DNA of 64,000 nt, taken from Zeugodacus cucurbitae. Taxonomy: Eukaryota; Arthropoda; Insecta; Diptera; Tephritidae. The first letter of the stretch is position 1; every line of letters begins with the position of its first letter. This document shows, one piece after another, positions 35,099 through 49,600 of this stretch. The stretch spans positions 47,506,501 to 47,570,500 of the forward strand of contig NC_071671.1 in assembly GCF_028554725.1 (NCBI RefSeq). The letters are read 5' to 3'. The position numbers and the translations under genes are program-made. The notes beneath the pieces are model-generated. The model was given only the letters and a program-made list of their open reading frames with translations. It did no database searches and was not told the DNA's origin.

Positions 35099-37208
35099 TG
35101 AAAAACAAACAATTATTCAATTACTACTTATTTTGAGAGTGTTACAGAAGAACATGGTACATACGAGTATAAAGGGTGGGTCACACGTTATTTGTATTTT
35201 GATAGCTGAAGCTTTTTTCCGCTGGGATGGAAAAATTATTAATTGATGACCGTAAAGTAAATCAATACTCTAAGTAATAACCGAAATGGAATCAAATATG
35301 GATGAAGCCCAGAAAAGCCAACCAAACAATTAAAAAGTGGTATTCAAGAAGAGTATATAAAACAACAAAAAAAAAGACAATGAAATGAAATAGTCTGCCC
35401 AAAATAATAGGACTATTGACCTTTTCGAAAAAATGTTACAAAAATTGAAATTTTTTTAATTACTAAACTACTATATGTATATGGACCAACCAGTCCAGAG
35501 ATCGCTCACAAGAGTGTACTTATTCATTCGTTGCACTTTTGTTTTCATTTCGTGATTGCTTGGCATTTGTTTGTGCTTAGCGACATATGTTACAGATACA
35601 TATAGCACGATTTACGATAGTGGGCAATTTGAGTAACCACGTCGTATGAGTGATGCGAGTGTGCACGGTGAAACTTTCTTTTCAATACGCAATGAATGAA
35701 TGAAATTCTATTACGGCTGTAGCGTGAAAAAGATAGAGTATACCAATAATAACAACAGCAAATGTAAATAAGGGTGGACAAGGTCATATGCGTGAAATAG
35801 AGCAGTTGTTCTTTTGACTGCAATATTTGTTTTGCTAACTTTCATGAGAATTGTTTCCTTCACACCTAACTACATCTCTTGGTTCATTTACTATCCAACC
35901 ATTCCTTTGCGTCAACTGAATGAATAGGATGCTCAAAACGATGCGCAGCTTGGCGTTGTTTCGCTGCTCTGTTATAATGACTACGCTGCTTCTTGTTCGG
36001 CAGCTGCGTTGATAAACGTTGGTAATCATTCCGTCGTTGGCCGGACTTTGTGTCGCACGGATCGCGCGTTTTCCCTTTTCATATAAAAATGATATTCAAA
36101 TAAAGAATTACGAAACTAACGGGACATCAAAGTGAAAGTTCGTGTTATAGGGTGTGTGTTGGGATAACTAAACCTTCACTTACTAACTTTCTAAACTAAA
36201 CTAAATTAATTTCACTAAACTGAGCTGAAATTACATATTAATTATTTTCTTCCTACATTTCATTATTTATTTATGTAGGCGTGGAATGTTGTGCATGTGA
36301 TGTAGTAATAGCGTTTCCTTTCCATTGCATTTTCGCAAATATTTGTGTATTGCCATTTGGTTCTGTGCATACTTATAAGTATGTTTGTATGCAGCCAACG
36401 TAAGTCGCTGCAAGTGTGGGTAAAGTGTGTAGATGTTTGGAGTGAGTGTTGAGAATAATTTATGGAAGAACCAATGGACTAACAGTGTCTAAATATGATA
36501 CATATAACTCTATGTAGTTAATCAAGGTATGAAAAATATATGTAATAAATATAATAATATACTGAGATTTATTCACACTGGGTATGCAAGTGCATTTGTA
36601 GAAATGCTAGCTCTCAGTTCGTCTTGGCATTGATGGCCTTGACAGTTTGACTCAACAGCCAACATTTGACAGGATATCATGCGCACCATTCGATGCATAA
36701 TATCAAGTTATCAACACATAAGCTCTTTATATAGTTTCTCATTTGCGTATGGATATGGCTATATACATATTTATGTATATATGGATATTTGAAATCATTA
36801 TGATGTGTTCGATTTTTGGCTCTTTTAAATACACGTAAATCAAGGATATACTTATATATTATATATATACCGTTGTATACACATATATGTATGTGTATGA
36901 ACCCTTAATTGTGAGCGCTTACACTCCCTCTGATGTACATATATATTTTCTGATGCCTTTAAGCTCACAGTTACTTGTGTTTTTAATCTTTCAACAGTCT
37001 TCACATCAACGACATTTGCCCCTGTTGGCCTTGCGTCTATAAATTTCAATTTGTAATTTGATCTTTATTGACACTTCAGTTATAAGCTATTAAAATCCAG
37101 ACATTATGGAAAACACTTGAAATATCACATTGTATGTATTAAAGAAGGGCCCTTTTTGACTTTTTAAAGCAAACAAAAGGTTTTGAGTCACTTAGAAATT
37201 AAAATACT
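35099..37208. other. Non-coding, nothing recognised
   Basis: Short ORFs only. It contains CGTATGAGTGA at 35643, one occurrence of the recurring word discussed in the findings, and an ATAT/ATGT microsatellite near 36860-36895. Confidence 0.5.
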
Positions 37209-37670
37209 CAGTGTAACTTCATAACTCAAACCTCTAGAAATCGAAGTTCCCCATAACTTGAACTCTTAAATTGCCTATATAAGTCTAATTTCATAGAAAT
37301 TTCCTTCTATAAATCGAACTTTTCGACCAGTGCATAATACAAAATTTAGAATTCTACTATCGAGGCAGAATTCTAAAAGAGTCTCTATGTCGTATGGAGG
37401 CGAACAAAAGATATGATATTACACTTAAATTTAAATTGCATATATGTATATCATATAACAAAGGCATGGGATACAGACATCAAGAACCAAAAAAAAGCAA
37501 ACTGAAACAATCAAAATTACAGAATTTATGTTTAAATAAATAAAACTGTGTAGAAATCCATATTTTACAGCTTTAAAAAGTTGTTTGTTTTAATGAAAAT
37601 TCTATAACTTGAAGTCGCTCTAACTCGAAGTTGTTTAGTGGATTAAGGCGATTCGAGTTAGAGACAGTGG
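37209..37670 (+). repeat. Longer relative of the pogo/Tigger-like repeat
   Basis: Starts CAGTGTAACTTCATAACTC, contains CCCCATAACTTGAACTCTTA as in the X copies, and ends CGATTCGAGTTAGAGACAGTGG. The ends are imperfect inverted repeats rich in AACTCGAA words. At about 460 bp it is three times the length of the X copies and may be closer to the parent, but no transposase frame is visible. Confidence 0.45.
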
Positions 37671-38334
37671 AATATTAATCTATATTAGCGTAAATTTTTT
37701 TTGAACTTTAACAAATTTTTTTTTAGGTTATTTCGTGAAATGGTACGGTATAATCACGGATTGCACGTGTCAAAAATATCAGCAGCTGTTATTAACATTG
37801 ATATTCAATATAATTCGCTAACAGACAAAGGCTGAATATGTATTAAATTTGACACAAAAATTGATGTTGATTTCTAGAACATTTCTAATATATTTCGCCA
37901 CATCAAAGTCCCACATACTGTTGAAATTTCCCTACAATTATCCTGATTTAGTGAATGCAAACGCTATTTTCGTTATCTAATCACGATCCGCTGACATTTT
38001 CCATTATATTCAAACTCTATATTTGGCACACTGACTCATTCATTTCGACAAATACGAAAACATATCGCCAATTTTATTAACTATTGTTTTTCCCGCTGAT
38101 AACAGCAACACAAAAACCGCACTGATAAGCTGTCAAGTCAACTGTAATAAAAATCGTATTTTTATGTAAATAAATGAGAGAAAACATAATATTCATTTTA
38201 CCACAAATATGACTTAGATCCATGTAGTATAAATACAATTAATTGGAAATAGATTATTTCGAACTTGTGTATGCAATGCTTTTCCTCTTTCATCGCTTTC
38301 ACTTATAAAATTTTTTTCTACCTGTTAGGTTAGG
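37671..38334. other. AT-rich non-coding
   Basis: No feature recognised. Confidence 0.5.
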
Positions 38335-39420
38335 TTGGTCTGGTAGGCCTGCAGGCCATGCATAGACCAGTTATTGTCCTTTGCGATACCATAATGAAGT
38401 GCCTTTACGTGTTCCCTGAGTAGTAGTCATCGTTCAGGATGCCTGCGCCTGTCGTGAATTTTAATAGTTTATGAGGCTTCACTGGCGATATCTCCTCTAA
38501 CTTATCGTACTGTGCGGCCCCTGTCTCGCTAACGCAGAACAAATGCACAATAGATGCTCCACTGTTTCCTTGGTGCCCCGCTCTTGACATTTTCTGCATT
38601 CCTCCCGATCTGACAGCCCCCTTTTATAGGCATGTGCCGCTACAAGGCTGTGACCGGTAAGAATGCCACCATGGTCCTACTGCCCTTTCTATCGAGCTCC
38701 AGTAGGAACCTTGTATATTTTTGATCTACCCCTTTGCACATGACCTTTGCAGTTTTACACCCCGGTAGATCCTTCCAGCGAGATATGATTCTTCTTGCCA
38801 TGCACCTGTCTATGTCATCGTATAGAATGTGAATGGGTTTAGCGATGTTGATCATGTTTCCGGGTGGCAGCTGTACACCACTCTTGGCAATCCCGTCTAC
38901 GATTTCGTTGCCCTCGATGCCTTTATGGCCTGGCAGCCAGGAGATATGTAGCCTCATATTTCTGGCGACCCCCACCACTGCTGCCCTGCTGCTCAGGACA
39001 CTTTTGGCCGATATTCGACACGAGGTTACTGCCTTGATTGCCGCTTGGCTGTCTACGTAGATGTAAATTTTAGGGTATTGGTCTTGTGCGCTGGAGGCTA
39101 GCTCTGCTGTCTTCCCAATAGGAAAGACCTCTGCTTGAAATATACTACAGTGGTTCGGCAGTTTGAACGGTTGTCTTATGCCTAATTCCGAACAGTATAT
39201 TCCTGCACCTACTCCTTCATCCATTTTAGAGCCATCCGTATAGATATTTAAGGTGTTGCGTGTAGTTACGGAGCCCTTGCGCCAACCATCCTTTTCCATG
39301 TTTACCATGAAACCTCTTTCCCAGTTATAGAATGGGACCAGATAGTCGATACCTGTCAGACTGCCCTTAGCAACCGAGCTGTGCTAAGCAATCTACCTGC
39401 TAACTTGTTGATCTTTTTGC
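38335..39420 (-). mobile_element. LINE 3' fragment with RNase H (I/R1/LOA group)
   Basis: An antisense fragment made of the RNase H domain and the C-terminal zinc-knuckle-like tail of a non-LTR element. It lacks the RT, so it is 5'-truncated near 39420. The 3' boundary near 38335 (GGTTAGGTTGGTCTGG) is approximate. The RNase H domain excludes the RTE and the jockey/CR1-like elements elsewhere in the window, so it is a third LINE lineage. Confidence 0.85.
38640..39308 (-). pseudogene. LINE-encoded RNase H domain, frameshifted before the tail
   Basis: Reads LNIYTDGSKMDEGVGAG (first catalytic Asp), FQAEVFPIGK (Glu), IYIYVDSQAAIKAV (second Asp) and SWLPGHKGIEGNEIVDGIAK (His and last Asp), so all catalytic residues are visible. 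The domain removes RNA from the RNA/DNA hybrid in I, R1 and LOA-type elements. After TMVAF a one-base shift is needed to continue as LTGHSLVAAHAYKRG and then the cysteine cluster CRKCQERGTKETVEHLLC, which lies in the adjacent frame at about 38520-38650. The start at 39308 is an internal Met; the frame really continues upstream. Dead copy, but with few other lesions. Confidence 0.87.
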
Positions 39421-42400
39421 GCAATACTTCTGGCATCATTTACCTCTTTAGTTCCGTTTGTCTTCAGAAGTAGTTTAAATATACATTACAATCTTCACAG
39501 ATTTTCGCGAAGTATTTTTGTTTATTTCTGTGATGGTTTCTCGAACAATAATTCTCTCTCTCGAGACTCGCGCAATAATTCTCATGATTTTTTCTATGTA
39601 GCTTACATTTTTAAACTCTTGTCTCAAATCTCGGCGACGTTGGGAATCTAACTAAAACACAAAGTGAGAAACCGAACCTGGAATGTCTCCGGATGGTAAA
39701 CTCAATGGGATATTAATTTCTTTTTATTGCTATTCAAACTATAGCGGAGATAGGTATTTTGTTGTAGTGTTCATACAATCCAATTTAGTCTGCAACGCAT
39801 TTTATTTACAACAACATCCATTGGACTGCGTGACAGTCATATTTTATGGCCAATTTAGTACAAATTCATTAAATATTGATTCGCGCAAATTGATGACATT
39901 TGCTTCTGATGGTGTAATTTACGAACACCATATACTTACATACAATGATGTATTTATAAAACTCAGTCTAGATTTAGAAATGAAATTTTTTGTGTGGTTC
40001 AAATGTGTTTTGTTGCTTAAATTGTTTTGCGAAATTGTTAATTAATGGACTAGCTGTTGAAATATGAAATATTAGCTATTTTTAGTTTATTTAAGAGTGA
40101 ATGTATATTTAGAGGAAATCACATCAAAAAATCTGTAGACGTTGTATATCACAGAGATTTTGTCAAAACTGAAATACACAACGCAAAACCTGTGTAAAAG
40201 GCATATCGCACGCACAGCTCATACCGGATATTCGCCGACATAACTAGCTACCTGGGAATATATGTATATACAACTGTACAACCTTTTCTGCATTTGATCA
40301 TTTTGTGGTCCCAATTCACCACACATTCTTTTACTGCACATATACTCACATGTGATGAATATAACGCATGATAATCGATCCCACAGCCATGAATACGGAA
40401 ATAGAGGGTAGTCAAGGCAAGCTGAAAACCTGAATCACATTCGCTTGCTGCATATTAAAACTAGAAGGGTAGACTACACATCCATGAACATCTATAAAAA
40501 AAAAGCATAATTTGTATGAGTCACTTGAATGTAGCCGCCTTGTGTATGTCTGTTCGCCAGTGCGTATGAGTGACTTTTTTTAAACCAAATTTTTGTCACG
40601 ACAACATGTTAATAGAATGGAAGAAATTGATGTAATAAAATTGTGTAACCCTTAATGCTCGTTTGTAGTCAGTCTCTCTAATAAATAAATATGTTCGAAC
40701 AAACAGTAAAAGCTCTCTATAATATTAATAATAATTTATGAAACTTATCTCTGGAATGGAATAACATTCAACTCTCATCGCGATAGATTATTACCATGCA
40801 ACAATAACAAAACTATCGAAATTTATCACTACACCAAGGAGAGGGGAGCGGAGGGCATGCAGAAGTTTTAATTGTAATCCGCTGATTCCACTCGCGGTCT
40901 TTGTTCTACAGCCATGATAGAATTCACACTAATGCTTCTTAAGTTTCTGCTGCTGCTCACTACGGCCTTATCACAGTGAAGCGCATTTTAGCGTAGCTTT
41001 TTGCTCGCAGTCTGCTGCTGCAGTCAAAAATAACATTAAAAGTCGAGGACAACAAATGCCAATATAAAAGTAGGATTGAAGTATAGATTGGGTATCAGAG
41101 CAAAGCGGTATGAGAATGCCTTCCATCTTTCTATCACTTTTGTAAAACTTTAAAATATTATTTAGAAAAATAGAATTTAAACACTTTCTTAGAAAATTTA
41201 AAAATTAATAATCAAATTTCCCATTCTCTTCAGGACCAACAATCTGTTCAAACAATGCAATAATTAGTATTCTACGGTAGGGGCAAAGCATGGAGAATCC
41301 CTGTAATAACTAATACGTACGTCAGTCCTTCGTCGTTCATCATCAATGGGGCCACTATTGGGCGAAATTTAGTTTGTTGACGCTTGAGAATCTTCAGTCA
41401 AGAAGGAATTGTTTACCAAACTTTTGACAACCCCACATTTAAATTTGTATAAGCAAATCCATCAAGTGGTGAGAATGACGTAAGCGAGCGTTAACCTAAA
41501 TAAATGTCGCAAAATGTTGAAATTTTCAAGAACTGTAACGTTTTAACATGCATTCATAATTTCCCATATTCAAATTTTACTAAACAGATAAGAAAATTAT
41601 TATTCTCTGCATATAAACTGTATATTCACGAGATTCTTTTGAAGACGATGCCAAAAAATAATTTTACTGCAAAGTTTAAGTGTCGCCATTGGGCAATCGC
41701 AGACAGACACATATCCAAATGAAACTCTCGAGAAAACTACAAATGTGCTTATAGGCAATGCATTGGATTTGTGCTGAAAGATGCCACATGAGTTGGAAAG
41801 GCGTCCAACAAATATACAATTGTCTGAGGCAATAGGAACACGTGTGTTCACTATAAGTGATGTTGGTAATTCCAACTTTTATTACGACTGACAGCTGCCG
41901 CAAAGAGAAAGAGATAGAGCATATGATGACCAAAGTAGGAGTAGAGAAAAAAATTATATAAAACAGAAATACCCAACCTAGTGTATGCGACAGCTGAGGC
42001 GCGTAAAGGTGGTGAGCACGTCATAACGCCTACGATGTCAAAGCGCCTAAAAGCATGAAACGGCAAATATATGGATGGGAAGCGAAAAATCACATAAGCG
42101 AAGAAATGGCATACTAGCGCAATAACACAAACACATATGCTCATGTGTAGGATTATTAAAGCGCATTGATCTGTAAAATTTACACACATATTTGGCGTGA
42201 ACAGTTAAAATCATACACGTGGAAGTTTAGCCTCATATTATAGTACAATGCCTATGAATGGATGTATATACATATATGTATGTTGTTACTGTAATCATTT
42301 CCGCCTTTCACTCAGTTTTGGCATTCATTGCCTTCCGAGAAACCGCCAATAATTTGGTCAACACACATTGCTTGACAGCATAGAGGGTTGGTGAGTATAA

Positions 42401-45400
42401 ACGGCTGGCGCCTTTAAGTAGGCAATGTTTTGCCATCACAATCTGTGAACGATGCAAATCAATCAGTTGTGAAGTGTTGGATGCTGGAAGAAATTAGGTA
42501 CAAAATAAAACAAAAACTGAAAGTGAGAGAGAAAAAGGCAGAATATATTCGGGGAGATGTGGTAAATATGTAAGAGTATGAATGCCTTTCGATCACTTGC
42601 GCCGCCATTAAGTACCGGTTTCAAATATCAACAGACAGACTGCTATGCACATCATAATAGTGCTTTGCCTTCGACTTAGTCAACCAACAGATTTTCTTAC
42701 TGGGTCACAATAAAATCTTATATTATTTATTATTTCTTCGATTTGTTAAAAGCCTAGAACACAAGTTTGATGTGCAAATAAAAATGAATAATGTGCTTTT
42801 GAATTTACTGTGTGTCAATCATTAATTCTACTATTCATCTTCAGTTTTATTATGCGCGAATACATAAACGTTATTTGGAGCTTAAAAATATAAATAAATA
42901 AAATGTAATGAAGTAATGTATTTAACGATTATTCCGATTTGTTAAGATTTTCGTATATACAGTACGATTATGGAAAATAATTAAAAGCTGAATTTTTAAA
43001 ACTAAAAAAAAAAAAAATAATATAAGCAAAAGTATTCTGCAGAACCTTCTATATTATTCTATTCAATTTTGAAGAATGTCATTTGCAAATTATTATTATT
43101 AAAAATTCTCATTTATCCCAAAAAAATATTACATTAATGCTTTAAGCACCATTCTTATTAATGAGACACGTAAGTTAACTTAATAACCATATTTATTAAG
43201 CGCTCAACGTGTTAGCAACACATCTATTGTTGCTTGGCATGGATCTTGTACAGTGAGAACAGTTATGGTGAGTAAAATCGAGACAGAGTTCCGTAAAATT
43301 TATTGTCAAGACAGACCAGCACGCATGCCAAAGGAACTCCCACTCAAACGTGAAAAAGGTAGGCATAATGGCGACGGCAAACAGGCGACATAATCCATCG
43401 CAACTGCAAAACTGGTTATGGGTATTTCCTCATGTGTATATGTATAATAAACAATTTCTTTGTGGGAATGGACGTTTGCAGGTGGCATATTAATTTAATA
43501 TGTAATCATCTTAATGATGCATGCAACACCTCTATTATGCTCTGTAGACATTTAAATCACCTTTGGTGGCGTTGGGAGTTGATTTTCTGGCTCAAGTGTT
43601 TCGACGCCTAAAAGTGTGCTAACAAATAAAATATACATTATTGGTACTGTGGGTGACTTTTGTGCCATGGCGCTTGAATATCCAGAGATAGATATTTCAT
43701 ATGATGTGTATGTGAGAAATATGAATGTGGTGGTAATATTGTTTGTGTGGATTTGTTGATGGTTATTGTTTGTTGATAGTGTCGACATTCGAAATTGTAC
43801 AGCGTATGTGTTAAGTGCATACAAATACAAATATGTGTATGTACGTTTATTTGCAGAAATTTCTATTAGTGAAACTGTGAAAATATTGATACCAGCCAAA
43901 CACATACACTCGATAACATTCCAGACATATTTTTGCTTAGACGATTGACGATGCTTCAGTCAATATGTTTAGGTAAATATATATGTATACACTCGCTCAA
44001 AGATATTGGCAAGTAGCAATAGAATTTTCCCTTTGGAATTCAACGTTGGCGTCTAAATAACCGTTAAGCCAAGGCGCCCAGAAGCATGTGTGAAAATGGA
44101 ATATAGATTTTCTTCAGAAGCATATATAAATTCTAATGCACATATTTACCTTGGCCAACACTTTACCAAATGAATATGCCTGGTTACAGACTCTTCGTCT
44201 GGCTTGTCAATTTGAACACACCTTTATCGCCTTTAGTATTTTAATTATGTATCTTATTGTATCATAATTTACATAAGCGAATGCTTTGCATTAAAAAAGC
44301 AAAGCAAGTATGTGTTTTTAAAAGTTTTGGAAAATGTTTTTTGTTTGAATGCTAAGAATGTTATTGTCTGACTAAAGACGCAATTATTTCTAGAATGTTC
44401 AAATATATTTGTCGCTGTCAAGAGGGCAGGGCATGGGAAAATTAAATAACATTACTACAGGGCGAATTATTTTAAAGGGGCCAATGCTTCGAATATAACA
44501 TCTTAGACAATATACATAATTAAAGTCACTTATTTTAACATTAAAAATTTTAAGAATTCCGCAGCAAGTACACACATGATGTGAAGACTTAAAATCTTTC
44601 AACGCAAAAGGCATTGCAAATTTCTAACTTCATTCAAACTTTTATGAAATTTCTCTCATTAGCTGTCATAATTCGTTTACTCAATTATATTATTTCTTCC
44701 ATTGCACGAATCTTTGTGAATGCTTTTTTCTTTTGAGATCTTTTTTTTTTTTGGTAATTTTCGATATGTCTTTGTAGTGGATAAAACCTTGACCGAATTT
44801 TTCCTCGGCACTTTCACACACTTATATAAATATATATTTTTTAACATAAGAGTACGCGTATACTCTGTGAATATGAGATATTTTAAAGCGTTTCTTTATG
44901 TTTCTTCAATGAGGTTTTTTGATTTCTTACTAATTTCAACTTTTTTGTTATCAATTGCAATTTGCTAAGCATCTGGTCATCTTTAATATTCATATAAATT
45001 CATATAAAAACTCACTGGAATTTCATTGATTTGAGTTCGGAATATTCATATAAATTATATATATCATACTATATATGATAAAAGTAGAGCAATTCACAGA
45101 AGTAGACGTACGCGGCGTATACACAACATTTAAATAACCAGTGAAAAGCCATATATAGCTTTTAGTTTCGTTCTTTTATGTTACCAGCCCCTTCACTATT
45201 CGTGTGTTTGCATTGCAAACAATTTGAATTCAAATTAACTGCAAATTTTATAATAAATCTTCGAAAATATATGAACGCAGTATTACTGACAAGTGACATA
45301 AAATGCAAAGATACAGTAAATAAATGGAAGATTGTTTGTAATTTGAGGGAGCATAGTTTGCCTGTGTCGTATTGCCACTTAATCCAATGTAAATTACAAT

Positions 45401-46649
45401 CTGAATTGTAAAAATAAATTTAAAAAATTCACATGAATCAATTCAAGCAAAACACAATGAATATAGGAAATGACAAATAAACTAAACAAAATACGCGCGT
45501 TCACCAATGTCTGTGATCCATTTTGCTTCAGTATATTTTAAAATTTCTCTTCCTTTGCCAAATTCCCGTTCATGTATGTGTGTTCTTAAAATGTCACTCA
45601 TACGACAGGACAAACAGCTTGTACCCTTTTTAACTTTCGCTTGATTTTGTTAGGAGTCACAGAAGGACTGTGGGCATTCTTAGAAGCATATATGTTTCGA
45701 CACCGATACCAGAGGAATTGCTATAGAACTCATTAATCAAACGAATTTCCTTAAATCATATGTAATGATGTCAGAGCAATGTGACAACTTCGTGACAGTT
45801 CCAGCAAATAAACTTGCCTATCATTTCATTTGCCTCTAAAGTTATATGAAATAACTCGTCGAAATCTAATTGAAACTTTCATATTTGGGTTTATGTTATA
45901 TCCGCAGACAATTTGCGGACAAGTCGTAAACAAAAGGCGGGAAATTAGTGTTACGTCACAACAGAAATTCTTGGTGCTACACAAACTTCACTTAAGCACC
46001 CAAATCCCAATTAAAAGAACAAACAAAATATTTAAAAGCAGAGCAATGAAAATGTCGAGTTTTGTTAATGTTAGATGCTCGCTAACAAGTGCAATTAACT
46101 AGGAGAGAGATAAAGCGAAAACAACAATTACCTTAAATGAATAAGGAAATGAAAAACTAACAACTAGTTGTACTGTCCAACAGCTTATCAAATATTTAAC
46201 AATTGCAGAACTATTTAGTTTCACTCAGCAAAGAAGGAATGTTCGTAGATGAAAGAGAAAAAGCTGTAATTCAGGGAATACTCGTCCACTGTCGCGACGC
46301 ACTTTTCATAAGGGGTCACTAGTTAGTTTGTTAGCTCTCTTAATGCTTTTTAAATGGCTTGCTGTTGGTTTGTATTAAAATTTCCACTACCGTTGCGCCA
46401 AACTTCTGTCATTTCTTTGTAAGTATTACTCAGGTGAATGAAAATAAATGATAGAAGTTTCTACCAAATGTTTCATTTTAAAGGTTATACCTTCAATAAA
46501 TAAACTAATAAATAAAACCTTTGTGCTTAATGCTGGTACTTATTTATTTTACTTTGACTTAATTAAGATGATGTCTCAAGTACTGCCTGAACAGTTGATT
46601 TTACGTAAGAGTTAAATAGTTATAATTCTGTAAAAGTTTAAAAGATATA
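39421..46649. other. 7.2 kb of non-coding DNA, no feature supported
   Basis: The largest featureless stretch. Chance ORFs reach 120 codons (39683-40045) without recognisable content. There is an A run at 43004-43016 and a T run near 44743. Two copies of the recurring word lie here (40562-40574 and 45593-45606), and GTATGAGTCAC at 40514. A weak resemblance between 36600-36690 and 42300-42385 was noted but not accepted. Confidence 0.5.
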
Positions 46650-49600
46650 CTTTTCCAACAATCATGAGGATCAGATATTTAATTTCAGAAAACATAATCT
46701 TATTTTGGTGCGAATTTAAATGTTGCAATTGCAGACTAACTTTCGATAGTTTATGGACACTAAATACTAACCACCAGCCATTTTATGGTAATTTAATTTA
46801 TTTGCCCTGCAATTGTCTCATATACAAGTATTTCTTGGCCATTTGAAATTTTGGCTTTTGCTTCCCTAAACTCACAAGGTGTATATGTGTGTTAGATCAT
46901 ATGGAGGGCTATTTGCGATGGCTTCAGAAAACTGCAGTCACATACATTTTTGTGATCATTCCCAGTTAACTCACACAAATCACCAACACATGAACACATA
47001 CACACACAGACGCATAAATATCTAAACACAACTAAATGTCCTTTTAGAAACCTTAAAACTGTTGAACAACAGTCGACACTTTCTCATTGAGTGTTCTCAT
47101 GAAACTGGGACTTGCTCATAAATACCATCACACTATTGTCATTTGCGCCCTCACAATTTGTATTTGCATTGTTTGTCCTTTTTTCGTAACATTACTTTCT
47201 GATCTTCTGCTCGGTCAGTATGTATTAAGTTTTGAATTAAATTAAGTTGTTGGGCATGTCATTTTATTTAGTTTGTCTTTCAGTTTTCAGTTTAATTACA
47301 TTTCATGATATTAAAAAGTAGTTTGTTTTTAATTTATTTTAAAAGGTTTAGAATGGCAGCAAAGACCACCCAATATTGAAGGACTCATAAATAACTGTTC
47401 TTTTAATATTTTAGTATAGACTGAGAACAATACAATTAATTGGGAAGTTGTTTCTTTCTGATATTTCTTTTGGAATTAAATTTTATTTGTAGAGGAAAAA
47501 GTTTGCGAATATGAATTATACTATTACACTGAGCTGTTGAGATGTTAACTTATGCGAGACTATTTTTATTAAATTCAAGATAAAATAGATGATGAATTGC
47601 TATAAAACTACTACTACTACATAAACTCTAAATATGGCGTTGACGTCATAGTTGGTCAGAAAGGGGTAGAAGCAATTAAGAATTAACTGATCTCGCACCT
47701 CACTTTCTATCAAAAAAACTTATAGTATATGGGAATAGTCAAAGTGGAACAACACTTTGTAAGGATTCACAAGTGCACATATTAATAGCATTAAGTAAAA
47801 AATATTTATAGATATATATATGAGTATCAACCAAAGTGAAGAAAAAATCGCAGAGCCAGCTAGAATGGCAACTTTTGCGGAGAGATATTCATATGCTTAC
47901 ATCCACAACCAACACATACATACAGGTGGTAAAATAGATGATCATATGTGAGAAGTACGTTGACAGCACAGATTTCTGGGCACTGACAAATGGGGACATC
48001 AACCGGTGTGTGTTACAGACGAAGTGTAGTACAAGTTCTGGGAAGTTAGCAAGTCCCTGCCAGCATATTAGTACTAGTGCGTCACAGTATTATCTTCAGT
48101 ATATGCAACAGTAGTCTAGTGTTGGCACCAACGACACTTAATCAAAGTGAAAATACGTGTCGTTAAACATATGTACATGCATAAATGTAGCATCTTGTAA
48201 AAACCGAATATGAAATAATTTTTATGACATATGTATATGCATAAGCCAAGTATATTTAGCCTAATTTAACAGCAGGATATAATTTGAAAGCCTATTTTGT
48301 ATATGCAGCATAGTACTCAATTTCATAGTAATATGAAAAAAAAACTTTAATTATTTTGAAAATTTTTACATTTTCTCAAGCAGCCCCAATAATCAAGAGC
48401 TTACGTCACTTCTCTCTTAGTCATTTATTGCTATGGTCAACACCTTTGCATGAGTGTAATCCGGTTTAACTAATATTACAAGTCAAACCTGAGCCTTTTT
48501 CAATCAGCAGCATCTACCATTGCGTATGAGTAACAAGCGAAATTAAAACATATTCCACGAAGGCAGCAAAGGCATGTATGCATATAAACATATTTGAAAG
48601 CTCATTTGCGACATAAAATATGCAAATCCTAGTAACTTCATTTGGCACAACATAAAATATTTTGCGGTCGCCAAATTGACAGTTCGAGCCTTCACTGCCT
48701 CCTAAGTTTGAAAAGGCAAAGGCAACTTGTTCTTTAAAGTACTTCGAAGAATTTTTGCCTGTGTTTGTATGTATGCCTGCGTAAATATCTGTGTAATCAC
48801 ATCGTTTTACGCAATATAAAATTTATACGATTAACTTTTTTTATGCGCAATTGGTTTAAGAAACTCGTACTCGTCTCAGTCGAGAAGCTTTTAGTAAAGC
48901 TTTCTCAGTCACGCTGTGACAACAACAATAACATTCGACTATAAAATATTGCGAAATCACTGCTTGTGGTGATGTGTATGCGTTAGAAACTTATGGCCCG
49001 CATTTGGTAAAAGTTTTGATGTTTGTGGCGATGATTGAAAATACATCAGAGTGACTTGGTGACGGCAAACGATTTTTCACTTTATGCCAAAGAGTGTTGA
49101 AAATTGCATTCACTTTTCCAGTTTGTGACTATAAAAAATATAGATTTTCTCAGCTTTCGAAGAAGGAAATTCTTATTTTGACTTTTTGCTGCTATAATTT
49201 GCTTTATAAATGATTTTTTGATTGATTTAATAGCAAACTTCACATTGATAAGAGCGCTTGTGTCATTTACAAGTTTATTTTTTTTTCACCATCTAAGTTT
49301 GTTGTATTTAACTTGCAGTGAGATTGAAACATGCCAGTATCATCATTTAAATAGACGACTATGTATTTGTCTTTACCACACGTGAATTAACAGCAGACAG
49401 ATCTATGACGTATGAACAACATTCTGCGAGACGAAGATTACTATTCAGCCTCAATGTGCAAATTTCAATTATTTTAAAATTTCTCTCAGAAATTTGCGAG
49501 GAACAGCAAATGCTTTAGAAATTAGCACGCACACGAGGTCGCTTATCTTTATATATAATCATGTATTGCAAATTCTTATGTAAAATTTAATTGAGGAAGG

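Noticed and set aside
34128..35099. TGTCATT on both sides of the RTE fragment as a target duplication
   Set aside because: Seven bases, half the length seen for the two clear insertions, and partly overlapping element sequence; could be chance.
38330..38345. TAGGTTAGGTTGG as insect telomeric repeat
   Set aside because: Only two TTAGG units at the end of a LINE fragment, and higher flies lack TTAGG telomeres.
39683..40045. 120-codon ORF
   Set aside because: Ordinary for AT-rich DNA scanned in six frames; no domain, no paralog and no splice-like edges. The same applies to 3592-3930, 12545-12949 and 61491-61742.
36600..42385. Weak similarity of 36600-36690 to 42300-42385
   Set aside because: Only short scattered words match; not enough to call another duplicated block without alignment.
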